From Streptomyces violaceorubidus (GTDB lineage Bacteria; Actinomycetota; Actinomycetes; Streptomycetales; Streptomycetaceae): a DNA stretch of 64,000 nucleotides. The notes under the pieces are model-generated. The model searched no databases. It was not told the DNA's origin and saw only the letters and a list, made by a program, of their open reading frames with translations. Position numbers and translations under genes: made by a program. Of the stretch, positions 25,466 through 33,630 are shown piece after piece; the first letter of the stretch is position 1, and every line of letters starts with the position of its first letter. The DNA lies in NCBI RefSeq assembly GCF_000717995.1, contig NZ_JODM01000006.1, positions 310,001-374,000 of the forward strand. The letters are read 5' to 3'.

Positions 25466-27625
25466 TCAGCGCACGACCTCGGCCCAGACCACCTTGCCGG
25501 TGTCCGTCCAGCGCACTCCCCACCGGCGGGTGAGCCGGTGCACGACGTGCAGGCCCCGGCCCCCGTCGTCCAGGAGTCCGCCCCGGCCCAGCCGCGGTCT
25601 GCCGTTGCCCGTGTCGCCGACCTCGCACAGCAGGCCGGGGCCGGCCCTGATCAGCCGTACCGTGACGGGGCCGCCGGCGAACCGCACCGCGTTGGTCACC
25701 AGCTCGCTGACCAGGAGCAGCACGCTCTCCCGGGTGCCGTCCTTGGTGTGCCACTGCCGCAGCAGCGCGGAGACCATTGCACGGGCCCGCGCCGCCGCGT
25801 CCTCGCGGGCCGGCAGCCGCCAGGTCGCGGTGTCCCCCTTGCGGTAGCCGATCATGCGGGCGAGCAGCAGGGTCACGTCGTCGCGCTGGCGCGTCGGCAT
25901 CACCTCCGCGACCACCCGCCGCGCGGCCTGCTGAAGCGTGTCCCAGGGGTGCACCGCGGACACGGCGTCCGCCAGCCTGCCGATGCCCTCGTCGATCGGC
26001 ACGGCCGGGTCCTCGACCAGGCCGTCGGTGTAGAGGGCGAGCAGGGAACCCGGGGGTGCGGTGAACGTGTGCACGCCGAACGGCTCGCGCAGCGCGAACT
26101 CGGCGCCCAGGCCGGGATGCGGGCGGACCGGGAGGGGACCGGCGCGTCCGTCCGGCGTCACCAGGATCGGAGGCAGGTGGCCCGCGCTGGACAGCGCCAC
26201 CCGGTGGCTGACGGGGTCGTAGACGGCGATGCAGCAGGTCGAGCCGAGGGCGCTGTAACCGGCCGCCAGTCCGGACTCCGAGTCGTCCAGCAGCGTCACG
26301 GTGTCGTCCAGGTGCTCCAGCACCTCGTCGGGTGCCAGGCCGGCGGAGAGCAGCGCGCGGGCCTCCATGCTCAGCTGGCCCATGGTCGCCGCCGCTCCCA
26401 GGCCGTGCCCGACGACATCGCCGACGACCAGCGCGGTACGGCCGTCCGGCAGCGGAAAGCTGTTCACCCAGTCACCGCCGACGCCCGCGCTGTCGGGGGT
26501 GGTGGGCTGGTAGACGCTGGCGGTCTGGACGGTTCCGCCGCCGGAGCGGGGCAGCAGCCGGCGTTGCAGGGCCAGCACCTGGGTGTGCTCGCGCTGGTGC
26601 TGGCGGGCCAGGTCCACGTGGTGGGAGGTTCGGGCCACCAGTTCCTGGAGGTCGAGCAGCTCGCTGTCGACGAAGGGCCGGTCCGCCCGCCGCCAGACCT
26701 CGGCCACGCCCAGCACGACGGGCGGATCGCCCTCCAGGACCAGCGGCACGCACGCCACACCCGCCGAACGGTCCCCGGGCACCAGGGCACGCACCAGCCG
26801 AGGGCTGCCGAGCACCCGCTCGATCGCCTCCCGGTCGGGCAGGACGATGGACTGCGGGGCGTCGGCGCGCATGGTCGCCTGCGACAGCAGGCGGCCCGCG
26901 TCACTGGGGAGATCCTCGCCGAGGGTCACATAGCCCTCGGGCCACGCCCGCTCCGGCACCAGGGCCGCCCGCCGCAGCCGGATGCGGCGCTGCGCCCGCT
27001 CGGTGACCCGCTCGCCCGTCCAGACGGCGAAGTCGAGATCGACGGCGGCCACGTCCCCCCACGCCAGCAGGGACTCCGCCAGCGACTGCGCCGTCTCGCC
27101 GATGTCCAGCGAGGTGCCGATCGCGGTCTCGGCGGCGTACAGATGGAGCCTCCTGGCCATGGCGATCACGGAGACGGTCAGGCCCTCCTGGGGTGCCGCC
27201 GCGGGCAGGATGCTCATCGAGACCACCAGCTCCGAACCGTCGCGGCGACGCAGCCGCTGGACCCGGGCCACGTGTGCCTCGCCGGTTTCGAGGACCTGGC
27301 GCAATCGCCGGGTGACCGTCGGCACGTCACCCCGGGGCAGGAGGTCGACGAACGGGCGCCCGATCACGGCGTCCAGCCCCGCGAAGACGGGGGCTTCGAG
27401 ATTGCGGTGGGTGACTCTCAGCTCACGGTCCAGATTGACCGCGCCGAGGATCTGCTCCGGCCGGCCCACGGCCGGATGGTCGTGCTCCGGTTGATTGTCG
27501 CCGGGGTGCCCCGGCGACTCGGCGGAACCGGCCGCCGCCGCTCCGCCACGCGGGATGTACCGCCCCAGAGCGCTGCTGACCAGGCCGAACGGCGACGAGG
27601 ACGAAGGGGAGGGTGTGGAGTCCAT
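25466..27625 (-). CDS. PAS-GAF-PP2C-HATPase signalling protein (SpoIIE/RsbW fusion)
   Basis: A 719-residue protein joining phosphatase and anti-sigma kinase functions. A PAS-like domain (about 55-160) and a GAF-type domain (about 165-335) precede a PP2C domain (about 365-575, VGGDWVNSFPLPDGRT and VVGDVVGHG). A C-terminal RsbW-type HATPase (about 595-719) follows, with SELVTNAVRFAGGP, GDTGNGRPRL and DDGGRGLHVV. Such fusions balance phosphorylation of anti-anti-sigma factors in response to signals. The phosphatase motif has GGDWVN where GGDWYD is usual, so the second Asp is Asn, which may reduce activity. ATG 27625 follows a GAAGGGGAGG stretch. Confidence 0.92.
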   Translation of the reverse strand: MDSTPSPSSSSPFGLVSSALGRYIPRGGAAAAGSAESPGHPGDNQPEHDHPAVGRPEQILGAVNLDRELRVTHRNLEAPVFAGLDAVIGRPFVDLLPRGDVPTVTRRLRQVLETGEAHVARVQRLRRRDGSELVVSMSILPAAAPQEGLTVSVIAMARRLHLYAAETAIGTSLDIGETAQSLAESLLAWGDVAAVDLDFAVWTGERVTERAQRRIRLRRAALVPERAWPEGYVTLGEDLPSDAGRLLSQATMRADAPQSIVLPDREAIERVLGSPRLVRALVPGDRSAGVACVPLVLEGDPPVVLGVAEVWRRADRPFVDSELLDLQELVARTSHHVDLARQHQREHTQVLALQRRLLPRSGGGTVQTASVYQPTTPDSAGVGGDWVNSFPLPDGRTALVVGDVVGHGLGAAATMGQLSMEARALLSAGLAPDEVLEHLDDTVTLLDDSESGLAAGYSALGSTCCIAVYDPVSHRVALSSAGHLPPILVTPDGRAGPLPVRPHPGLGAEFALREPFGVHTFTAPPGSLLALYTDGLVEDPAVPIDEGIGRLADAVSAVHPWDTLQQAARRVVAEVMPTRQRDDVTLLLARMIGYRKGDTATWRLPAREDAAARARAMVSALLRQWHTKDGTRESVLLLVSELVTNAVRFAGGPVTVRLIRAGPGLLCEVGDTGNGRPRLGRGGLLDDGGRGLHVVHRLTRRWGVRWTDTGKVVWAEVVR

Positions 27626-27792
27626 GCGGCTCCCTCAGCTCGCTCGCCAACCCCGGCACAGTGCCGGGGCCGTACTCGAACCCGTGCGGAAGAGCCCCCG
27701 AGGATCCCGACCGCACACCCCATTCAATAACACCGGCGCGTGCTTCGCCCACATCAGCGGACCGCGCGGTGACCACGGAAAGTGACCGGGTC

Positions 27793-28977
27793 CTAGAGCC
27801 ACTCGCCTTCCAGGGCGGTGGCCGTGAGGCCGGGGGCGGCCGCGTAGAGGACGGCACGGCTGCCCGCCTTCTGCCCGGCGTCGTGCGCCCGGCGCAGGAT
27901 GTCGAAGACGGCGGCGCCTCCGCGGTTGCCGGTGGTGTAGCTGTCCCGGCTGTACTCCAGGAGCCCCGCGGGCCACGCGTCGGGCATCGTCTGCTCCATG
28001 TACTCCAGCACGCGGGTCCCGCCGGGATGGGCGAGCAGGACGTCGGGGTGCCAGGAGGCGGGGTCGTCCTCGTAACGGACGCGGAGCCACTCCCACATCG
28101 CGGTGACCGTCTCCTGCACCGCCCGCGGCCCGCGCCGGTCCATGACGAAGTGGGTGCCGTCCGCCCGCGTCTCCAGGCGGTGGAGGTCCTGCGTGCCCGG
28201 CAGGGTGTGGTGCCAGGCGGCGTCGAGCCGGAGCACCGACTCGGGCCTCGGGCGGCCCGTGACCACCGCGGCGACCGCGGTGTCCGCGAACAGCAGCCGG
28301 ACGATCAGGGACTCCAGGGTGTCGTCCGCGGGCTGGTAGGTCGTGCTCAGCGCCTCGGAGATCACCACCAGGACCACCCGGTCGGGGTCCGCCGCCACGA
28401 GGTCCGCCGCCAGTGCCAGGGAACGGGTCCCGGCGACGCAGGCCCACTGGGTGGCGGGCAGGAGCATGGTGTCGCCACGCAGTGGCAGCCGGTTGGCCAG
28501 GGCGACGTCCAGTCCGGGCAGGGCCGGGGTGGTGGAGTTGCTGGTGATCAGGCAGTCGACGTCCGAGGCGTCCAGTCCGGCGATCTGCAGGGCCCCGCGC
28601 GCCGCGCGTTCCCCGTAGGACTGCACGGCCTCCCAGGCCGGGGCGGTGCGTTCCTGGACGGTCTGCGGCGCGGGCACCGCCCCGAGCGCGGCGATCACCC
28701 GCTCCGCGTCCTGCTCGGCGAACCCCTCGCGGACCAGGGCCTGCCGGGCGGCCCCGAGGCCCGCGGCCCCCAGGGCGCCGCCGTTGCCGGGCGCGACGGC
28801 GCTCTTGAGGGGAAGCATCCAGCCGCGGGTCTCGATGCCCGTACTGGCCGCGATGCCGTCGACCCGCGGCGCCCACGCGGCGTCCGGGTGCCGGTCGCGC
28901 ACTTCCGCCACGATCTCGCTGGTCTTCACAGAGTGCTCGCCGTGTATCACGGCGGGTGCGCACAGGTAAGCGGCCAC
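27793..28977 (-). CDS. Type III polyketide synthase (chalcone-synthase fold)
   Basis: A 394-residue ketosynthase homodimer-type enzyme that extends a starter acyl-CoA with malonyl-type units and cyclises it, making pyrones, resorcinols or quinones. The catalytic triad is complete: Cys180 in ATQWACVAG, His317 in LLAHPGG and Asn351 in TTGNRGGA. LITSNSTTPALPGLD and YQPADDTLESL also match the family. GTG 28977 follows AGAAAGG by 8 nt. From memory, a germicidin synthase-type gene (SCO7221) sits in a similar setting in S. coelicolor, but orthology is not established here. No methyltransferase or hydroxylase gene is directly coupled to it. The upstream leader is very pyrimidine-rich on its coding strand. 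Confidence 0.88.
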   Translation of the reverse strand: MAAYLCAPAVIHGEHSVKTSEIVAEVRDRHPDAAWAPRVDGIAASTGIETRGWMLPLKSAVAPGNGGALGAAGLGAARQALVREGFAEQDAERVIAALGAVPAPQTVQERTAPAWEAVQSYGERAARGALQIAGLDASDVDCLITSNSTTPALPGLDVALANRLPLRGDTMLLPATQWACVAGTRSLALAADLVAADPDRVVLVVISEALSTTYQPADDTLESLIVRLLFADTAVAAVVTGRPRPESVLRLDAAWHHTLPGTQDLHRLETRADGTHFVMDRRGPRAVQETVTAMWEWLRVRYEDDPASWHPDVLLAHPGGTRVLEYMEQTMPDAWPAGLLEYSRDSYTTGNRGGAAVFDILRRAHDAGQKAGSRAVLYAAAPGLTATALEGEWL

Positions 28978-29003
28978 GATCGGCACCTTTCTACGGATTC
29001 TGC

Positions 29004-29064
29004 GGTGAGGGGAGAGCGGGGGAGCGGGGAGCTGGTGGGGGAAGGGCGAGGGGGGAGGAGGGGG
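29004..29064 (+). other. G-rich purine tract upstream of type III PKS gene
   Basis: About 60 nt of nearly unbroken G/A contain at least seven runs of three or more G. It could form G-quadruplexes on the plus strand and gives a C/T-rich 5' leader on the PKS strand. The rest of the gap (28978-29273) holds a hairpin CCCACG-CAA-CGTGGG at 29189-29203 and no supported gene. Confidence 0.6.
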
Positions 29065-29273
29065 CGTCACCAGCGCCGTGACATGGCTCACTTGACCGCG
29101 TCGCGGCCAAGTCGGCGGCGGCACACGCGACTTCGGCGCGGCGCCTCGCACTTCGAGGATGGCGGCGAAAGGGGCATTTGCGCAGTGACCCACGCAACGT
29201 GGGCAGGTGCGGGCTGCGTGAGACGGCGCACACGCCGAAAGGCCGCCCGGCCGGCGGGCGGTCGGGCCCGGAG

Positions 29274-29984
29274 CTACCGGCCGGGCCGGTGGAGTGCCGT
29301 GATGCCCGCCAGGACGAGGGTGATCCCGGCGAGGAACTGCTCGCGGTCGTCGTGCCCGCGGACCTGGTCCGCCACGGCGCGGGTGAACGGGTACTCGGCC
29401 GGGTCCAGCCCTTCCCACGCCGTCGAGACGGTGTCCAGGAACTCGTCCCGGTCCACGTCGCGCCCCGACGGGCCGGCGCTCGCGGAGTTCGCGGCGTTCT
29501 GGCCGGCGGCGCCGAGGATGTAGTGCATCAGGGCCGAGGACGCCGTGAACCAGTCGGCCTCGGGGACGCCCATCGCCCGGACCTGGCGGCCGAGGCTCTC
29601 GAAGATCCGCGGCGCCACGGTGCCCCCGGGGGTGCGGGACAACTGCGTCGCGAGCTGCGGGGCCAGCCACGGGTGCGCCTCGGTCGCGTCGAACAGGCCG
29701 AGCGCCACGGCACGGACGGCGTCCTCGGGCGAGCCGGTGGTGCCGGTTGGATCGGCGCTCACGGCGGCGGCGACCACCGCGTCCGTGGCGGCGGCGAGCA
29801 GTTCGGCCTTTCCCGTGATGTGCCAGTAGATCGCCCCGGGGCCGGTCGACAGGCGCTCGGCCAGCGCGCGGAAGGTGAGGCCGCGCTCGCCCACGGTGTC
29901 CAGCAGCTCGACGGCGGCCCCGACGATGCGCTCCCGCGAGAGGGGTTCCTGCCGCCGTTCCGGACGACGCGACCTGGTTGCCAT
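29274..29984 (-). CDS. TetR-family regulator with TetR C-terminal domain
   Basis: A 236-residue repressor. The N-terminal HTH (about 18-65) has the ALAERLSTGPGAIYWHITGKAELL recognition pattern, shown here in pieces GPGAIYWHI and FRALAERL, typical of the TetR/TetR_C subgroup. The C-terminal ligand-binding helices extend to 236. It is divergent from a TetX-like monooxygenase, and three TGGAAC-N3-GTTCCA palindromes lie between them, making a self-contained inducible resistance-type module. ATG 29984 is 7 nt after a TAGGAT box on the minus strand, so the transcript is probably leaderless and the first operator overlaps the promoter. Confidence 0.92.
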   Translation of the reverse strand: MATRSRRPERRQEPLSRERIVGAAVELLDTVGERGLTFRALAERLSTGPGAIYWHITGKAELLAAATDAVVAAAVSADPTGTTGSPEDAVRAVALGLFDATEAHPWLAPQLATQLSRTPGGTVAPRIFESLGRQVRAMGVPEADWFTASSALMHYILGAAGQNAANSASAGPSGRDVDRDEFLDTVSTAWEGLDPAEYPFTRAVADQVRGHDDREQFLAGITLVLAGITALHRPGR

Positions 29985-29991
29985 GCCCCAC

Positions 29992-29997
29992 ATCCTA
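29992..29997 (-). promoter_or_regulatory. -10 box of the tetR transcript
   Basis: TAGGAT on the minus strand lies 7 nt before the TetR ATG. The expected -35 area falls on the first TGGAAC operator. Confidence 0.45.
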
Positions 29998-30003
29998 GAC
30001 GGC

Positions 30004-30077
30004 CTGGAACGCTGTTCCAGCTTGACAGGTACTGGAACGGCGTTCCACTCTGGACGAGCTGGAACACCGTTCCAGCT
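30004..30077. promoter_or_regulatory. Three tandem TetR operators
   Basis: Palindromes TGGAAC-N3-GTTCCA occur at 30005-30019, 30033-30047 and 30060-30074. The third extends to 9-bp arms (30057-30077). Centre spacing is 28 and 27 bp. TTGACA at 30022-30027, with CACTCT 18 bp further on, is a candidate promoter for the monooxygenase, and the second operator sits inside it. Confidence 0.8.
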
Positions 30078-30132
30078 GGGTAGGTCTCCTCGGCTCCGCC
30101 GCCCCGGGGACCGCGATCAGGAGGTACGCACC

Positions 30133-31254
30133 ATGACCACGCACGTCACGATCGTCGGCGCCGGCCTCGGCGGCCTCACGCTCGCCCGCGTCCTGCACGT
30201 CCACGGAATCCCGGTCACGGTCCACGAGGCCGAGACCTCCCCGACGGCCCGCGCCCAGGGCGGGATGCTCGACATACACGACCACAACGGCCAGCCCGCC
30301 CTGCGGACCGCGGGCCTGTTCGAGGAGTTCCGCGGTCTCGTCCTGGAGGGCCGTCAGGCGAGCCGAGCCCTGGCCCCGGACGGGACGGTCCTGTACGAGG
30401 AGGGCGACGACGGCACCGGTGACCGCCCCGAGGTGATGCGCGGCGAACTGCGGCAGGTGCTGCTCGACTCACTCCCGGTCGGCACCGTCCGCTGGGGCCA
30501 CAAGGTCCGGGCCGCCCGCTCCCTCGGCGACGGCCGCCACGAGGTGGCGTTCGCCGACGGCACCCGGGTCGTCACGGGCCTGCTCGTCGGCGCGGACGGC
30601 GCGTGGTCCACGGTGCGGCCGCTGCTGTCGGACGCCGTACCCGAGTACGTCGGCATGTCGTTCGTCGAGACCTACCTGTTCGACGCCGACGTCAGGCACC
30701 CGGCCACCGCGAAGGCGGTCGGCGACGGGGCGATGTTCGCCCTCGCGCCCGGGAAGGCGATCCAGGCCCACCGGGAGACCGGCGGGACCCTGCACGCCTA
30801 CGTGGCCCTGCGCAAGCCGCGGGAGTGGTTCGACGGCGTCGCTCCCGCCGCGGCGACGGGCGCGGCGCGGGTGGCGCGGGAGTTCGCCGGTTGGGCACCG
30901 GAGTTGACCGCGCTGATCACCGACGCCGACACCACGCCGGTCCTGCGTCCGCTCCACACCCTCCCCGCCGGACACCGGTGGGAGCGGGTCCCCGGAGTGA
31001 CCCTGCTCGGCGACGCCGCCCACCTCATGCCCCCGTCCGGCGAAGGCGCCAACCTGGCCATGTACGACGGCGCCGAACTCGGCCGGGCCCTCGCCGCACA
31101 CCCCGGTGACGTGGAGGCCGCGCTCGCCGCGTACGAACGTGACCTGTTCCCCCGGGGTGAGGCGGAGGCCGCCGACGCGAACCGGCTGCACGCGCTGATG
31201 TTCGGCGACGACGCACCGTACGGCCTGATCGACATGTTCGCCGGACGGGACTAG
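30133..31254 (+). CDS. TetX-like FAD-dependent monooxygenase
   Basis: A 373-residue class A flavin monooxygenase. The N-terminal FAD motif VGAGLGGLTLA, the DG motif VGADGAWSTVR and the GD motif LLGDAAHLMPPSGEGAN are intact. The segment QGGMLDIHDHNGQPALRTAG is close in pattern to the TetX substrate-side segment GGTLDLHKGSGQEA. Such enzymes hydroxylate aromatic or polyketide substrates, and TetX inactivates tetracyclines, but substrate identity cannot be inferred. It is divergent from a TetR gene with three shared operators, so drug- or metabolite-inducible expression is likely. The gene ends in front of a strong bidirectional hairpin. The downstream DoxX gene is convergent. Confidence 0.9.
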   Translation: MTTHVTIVGAGLGGLTLARVLHVHGIPVTVHEAETSPTARAQGGMLDIHDHNGQPALRTAGLFEEFRGLVLEGRQASRALAPDGTVLYEEGDDGTGDRPEVMRGELRQVLLDSLPVGTVRWGHKVRAARSLGDGRHEVAFADGTRVVTGLLVGADGAWSTVRPLLSDAVPEYVGMSFVETYLFDADVRHPATAKAVGDGAMFALAPGKAIQAHRETGGTLHAYVALRKPREWFDGVAPAAATGAARVAREFAGWAPELTALITDADTTPVLRPLHTLPAGHRWERVPGVTLLGDAAHLMPPSGEGANLAMYDGAELGRALAAHPGDVEAALAAYERDLFPRGEAEAADANRLHALMFGDDAPYGLIDMFAGRD

Positions 31255-31262
31255 ACGGGCGG

Positions 31263-31296
31263 CGGCGCGGCGGCCGACGGGCCGACCGCCGCGCCG
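31263..31296. terminator. Bidirectional terminator hairpin
   Basis: Perfect 11-bp arms (31263-31273 and 31286-31296) with a 12-nt loop lie between the convergent monooxygenase and DoxX genes. TTGT follows on the plus strand. Confidence 0.75.
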
Positions 31297-31316
31297 TTGT
31301 GGCCGGTCCCGCGGAC

Positions 31317-31766
31317 TCAGGCGGACGTCGGCGTGTCCAGCGTCCGGTCGGCCCGCCCGCCGTCCTCACCCCGTCGCGGGCGGAGACGGGAGGCGAGGCT
31401 CCAGCGGCCCGGACCGACGGCGGCGACCAGCAGGAAGGACCAGCAGAACATGGCCGCCGACTCCCCGCCGTTCTCGATCGGGAAGAGCCCGTCGGGCTGG
31501 TGCTCCACGAAGTAGGCGTACGCCATGGACCCGGAGCACAGGAGGGCGGCGGTGCGGGTGGCGAGGCCGCACAGCACCAGTGTGCCGCCGACGAGTTGCA
31601 CCACGGCGGCCCACCAGCCCGGCCACGCGGCGAAGCCGGGCGCGGCTCCGTGCGGGCCACCCAGGACGTCGAACAGGGTGGCGGCTCCGTGGCAGGCGAA
31701 CAGCAGGCCGACGACGATGCGGAACAGCGCGATCACGTGCTCCCTGCGTTTTTCCAGCGCTTCCAA
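31317..31766 (-). CDS. DoxX-family membrane protein
   Basis: A 149-residue four-helix membrane protein of the DoxX/SURF4-like family. Hydrophobic segments are near 11-30 (ALFRIVVGLLFACHG), 50-75 (WAAVVQLVGGTLVLCGL), 80-95 and 110-130 (MFCWSFLLVAAVGP). Family members have been linked to thiol or oxidative stress protection. The TTG start at 31766 was chosen because GAGGAG lies 8 nt upstream and the first helix follows directly. A dre-like site and a palindrome CGCAAC-GA-GTTGCG lie 145-177 bp upstream. The gene is convergent with the TetX-like gene and shares its terminator. Confidence 0.88.
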   Translation of the reverse strand: MEALEKRREHVIALFRIVVGLLFACHGAATLFDVLGGPHGAAPGFAAWPGWWAAVVQLVGGTLVLCGLATRTAALLCSGSMAYAYFVEHQPDGLFPIENGGESAAMFCWSFLLVAAVGPGRWSLASRLRPRRGEDGGRADRTLDTPTSA

Positions 31767-31910
31767 CGGTGGTGCTCCTCTCTGGCGCGGCGGCCGCGGG
31801 TCGGGACCCGGCGGCCGGTGGGGGACGGTGCGCAGCACGGGGCTGGGTCCGAGGGCGTCCCGAGGGAGGGAGGACGCACGACCCATTCGACTCTCAACCA
31901 TCACAACGAC

Positions 31911-31926
31911 CCTTGTCTAGACCAAT
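31911..31926. promoter_or_regulatory. dre-like operator
   Basis: CCTTGTCTAGACCAAT agrees with the DasR consensus at 13 of 16 positions and contains the core TCTAGA. It lies in the 323-bp gap between DoxX and NfeD genes. Confidence 0.5.
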
Positions 31927-31927
31927 A

Positions 31928-31943
31928 GCGCAACGAGTTGCGC
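31928..31943. promoter_or_regulatory. Perfect inverted repeat next to the dre-like site
   Basis: GCGCAAC-GA-GTTGCGC has 7-bp arms. Its core GCAACGAGTTGC resembles the core of the 38-bp palindrome at 11458. It is a candidate second operator for the DoxX gene. The rest of the gap to 32089 includes an AT-rich patch (about 32058-32073) likely to hold the nfeD promoter. Confidence 0.5.
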
Positions 31944-32089
31944 CCCCCGGGGCCCCGGCGCCCCAGCAGCCCCGGCACCGGTGCCGGTCCCGTCGGACAC
32001 CGGAAAAACGCCTTCGTCCGGTGCCGAACGAGCCGTGTCACCTTTCCTGGAAAGCCGGTAAAATAATTCCAAAGCGGAAAGGGGGCGTG

Positions 32090-32521
32090 ATGGATCCGTG
32101 GCTGATCTGGCTGATCATTTCGGCGGTCCTGATCGTGGCGGAGATCTTCACCTTGACCGCCGCGCTCGGAATGCTGGGAGTGGCCGCGCTCATCACGTCC
32201 GGATCCGCGGCGGCCGGCCTTTCCACGCCTTTTCAATTCCTCGTTTTCACGGTCGTCTCCGCGGTCACCCTCCTCTTTCTCCGTCCCGTCGCGCTGCGCC
32301 ACCTCGTCCAGCCCCAGACCCAGCGTTTCGGAGTGGACGCCCTGGTCGGCCAGGCGGCCTACGTCATCGCCGACGTGACCGGGAGGGAGGGCCGGGTCCG
32401 CATCGGCGGTGAGGAATGGACGGCCCGTTCCTACGACGAGACGCTGGTGATTCCCCGGGGTGCGACCGTCGACGTCCTGGAGATCAGCGGCACCACCGCA
32501 TTCGTCTATCCCCGGGAGTGA
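32090..32521 (+). CDS. NfeD-family membrane protein
   Basis: A 143-residue short-form NfeD protein. Two or three hydrophobic segments (about 4-25, 30-50 and 55-75, with WLIWLIISAVLIVAEIF) anchor a C-terminal OB-fold domain (about 85-143, GQAAYVIADVTGREGRVRIGG pattern, cut here after G). NfeD proteins act with SPFH or flotillin proteins in membrane microdomain organisation. The downstream gene is an SPFH protein whose start is 2 nt after this stop, so the pair is an operon. GGGGG lies 4 nt before ATG 32090. The gene lacks the ClpP-like domain of long NfeD proteins. Confidence 0.92.
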   Translation: MDPWLIWLIISAVLIVAEIFTLTAALGMLGVAALITSGSAAAGLSTPFQFLVFTVVSAVTLLFLRPVALRHLVQPQTQRFGVDALVGQAAYVIADVTGREGRVRIGGEEWTARSYDETLVIPRGATVDVLEISGTTAFVYPRE

Positions 32522-32523
32522 CC

Positions 32524-33573
32524 ATGGAAGCCTCGGCGTTCCTCATCGCCGGTGCGATCGTCGCGCTTCTCGCTGTTTTCACCGTGGTGCGTGCGGTGCG
32601 CATCGTGCCGCAGGCCCGTGCCCGCAACGTCGAACGGCTCGGCCGCTATCACCGCACTCTGAAACCCGGCCTCAGCGTGGTCATCCCGTACATCGACCGG
32701 GTGTATCCGGTGATCGACCTGCGGGAACAGGTGGTCTCCTTCAAGCCCCAGCCGGTCATCACCGAGGACAACCTGGTCGTCGAGATCGACACCGTGCTGT
32801 ATTTCCAGGTGACGGACCCGCGCGCGGCCTTCTACGAGATCGCGAACTTCCTCCAGGCGGTCGAGCAGCTCACCGTCACCACCCTGCGCAATGTCGTGGG
32901 ATCCATGGACCTGGAGAAGACCCTCACCTCCCGCGACACCATCAACAGCCAGTTGCGCGGGGTGCTCGACGAGGCCACCGGGAAATGGGGGCTGCGGGTG
33001 AACCGGGTGGAGATCAAGGCGATCGATCCGCCGCAGTCCATCAAGGACGCCATGCAGAAGCAGATGCGGGCCGAGCGGGACAAGCGGGCCGCGATCCTCG
33101 GCGCGGAGGGCCAGCGCCAGTCGCAGATCCTCACCGCCGAGGGCGACAAGCAGGCCGCCGTGCTGCGCGCAGAGGGCAATCGCACCGCCGAGATCCTCAA
33201 GGCGGAGGGGCAGTCCCGGGCCATCGACGAGGTCTTCCAGGCCGTGCACCGCAACGACCCCGACCCCAAGCTCCTCGCCTACCAGTACCTCCAGGTACTG
33301 CCCCAGCTGGCGCAGGGCTCCGGCAGCACGTTCTGGGTCATCCCCAGCGAGGTCACCTCCGCGCTCCAGGGAGTGTCCCGCGCCTTCACCGAAGCGCTGC
33401 CGCAGTCGCCGGCCACCCGGGAGAGCCCGTCGTCGGAAGACGGTGCCGCCCAGGCGGCCAACGACACCGCGCAGGCCGCGGAGGCCGCCGCCCAGGCACT
33501 CGCCGACGCGGCCAGGGCCAACGGCGTCCCCACCGAGGCGATGCGCTCCGCCCCCGGGACCGAGGACCGCTGA
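32524..33573 (+). CDS. SPFH/band 7 domain (stomatin-like) protein
   Basis: A 349-residue stomatin-like protein. One N-terminal transmembrane segment (about 5-25) is followed by the SPFH domain (about 30-190, GLSVVIPYIDRVY, YFQVTDPRAAFYEI and RNVVGSMDLEKTLTSRD). A Glu/Ala/Arg-rich helical segment with repeated AEG (AILGAEGQRQSQILTAEGDK) comes next, and the tail is Ala-rich. Homologues form ring-like assemblies in the membrane and interact with NfeD or FtsH. It starts 2 nt after nfeD. Nothing unusual is seen except the long Ala/Asp/Ser-rich C-terminal extension (about 300-349). Confidence 0.93.
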   Translation: MEASAFLIAGAIVALLAVFTVVRAVRIVPQARARNVERLGRYHRTLKPGLSVVIPYIDRVYPVIDLREQVVSFKPQPVITEDNLVVEIDTVLYFQVTDPRAAFYEIANFLQAVEQLTVTTLRNVVGSMDLEKTLTSRDTINSQLRGVLDEATGKWGLRVNRVEIKAIDPPQSIKDAMQKQMRAERDKRAAILGAEGQRQSQILTAEGDKQAAVLRAEGNRTAEILKAEGQSRAIDEVFQAVHRNDPDPKLLAYQYLQVLPQLAQGSGSTFWVIPSEVTSALQGVSRAFTEALPQSPATRESPSSEDGAAQAANDTAQAAEAAAQALADAARANGVPTEAMRSAPGTEDR

Positions 33574-33630
33574 GCCCCCGACGGTCGTGGGCCGCGGGGC
33601 ACGGGGGCGCCGTAAGGTGGAGGTGAAGGT

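Noticed and set aside
29004..29064. Purine tract as a short coding region
   Set aside because: Composition is extreme G/A with no start and ribosome site in a sensible position; it fits a structured leader or regulatory DNA instead.
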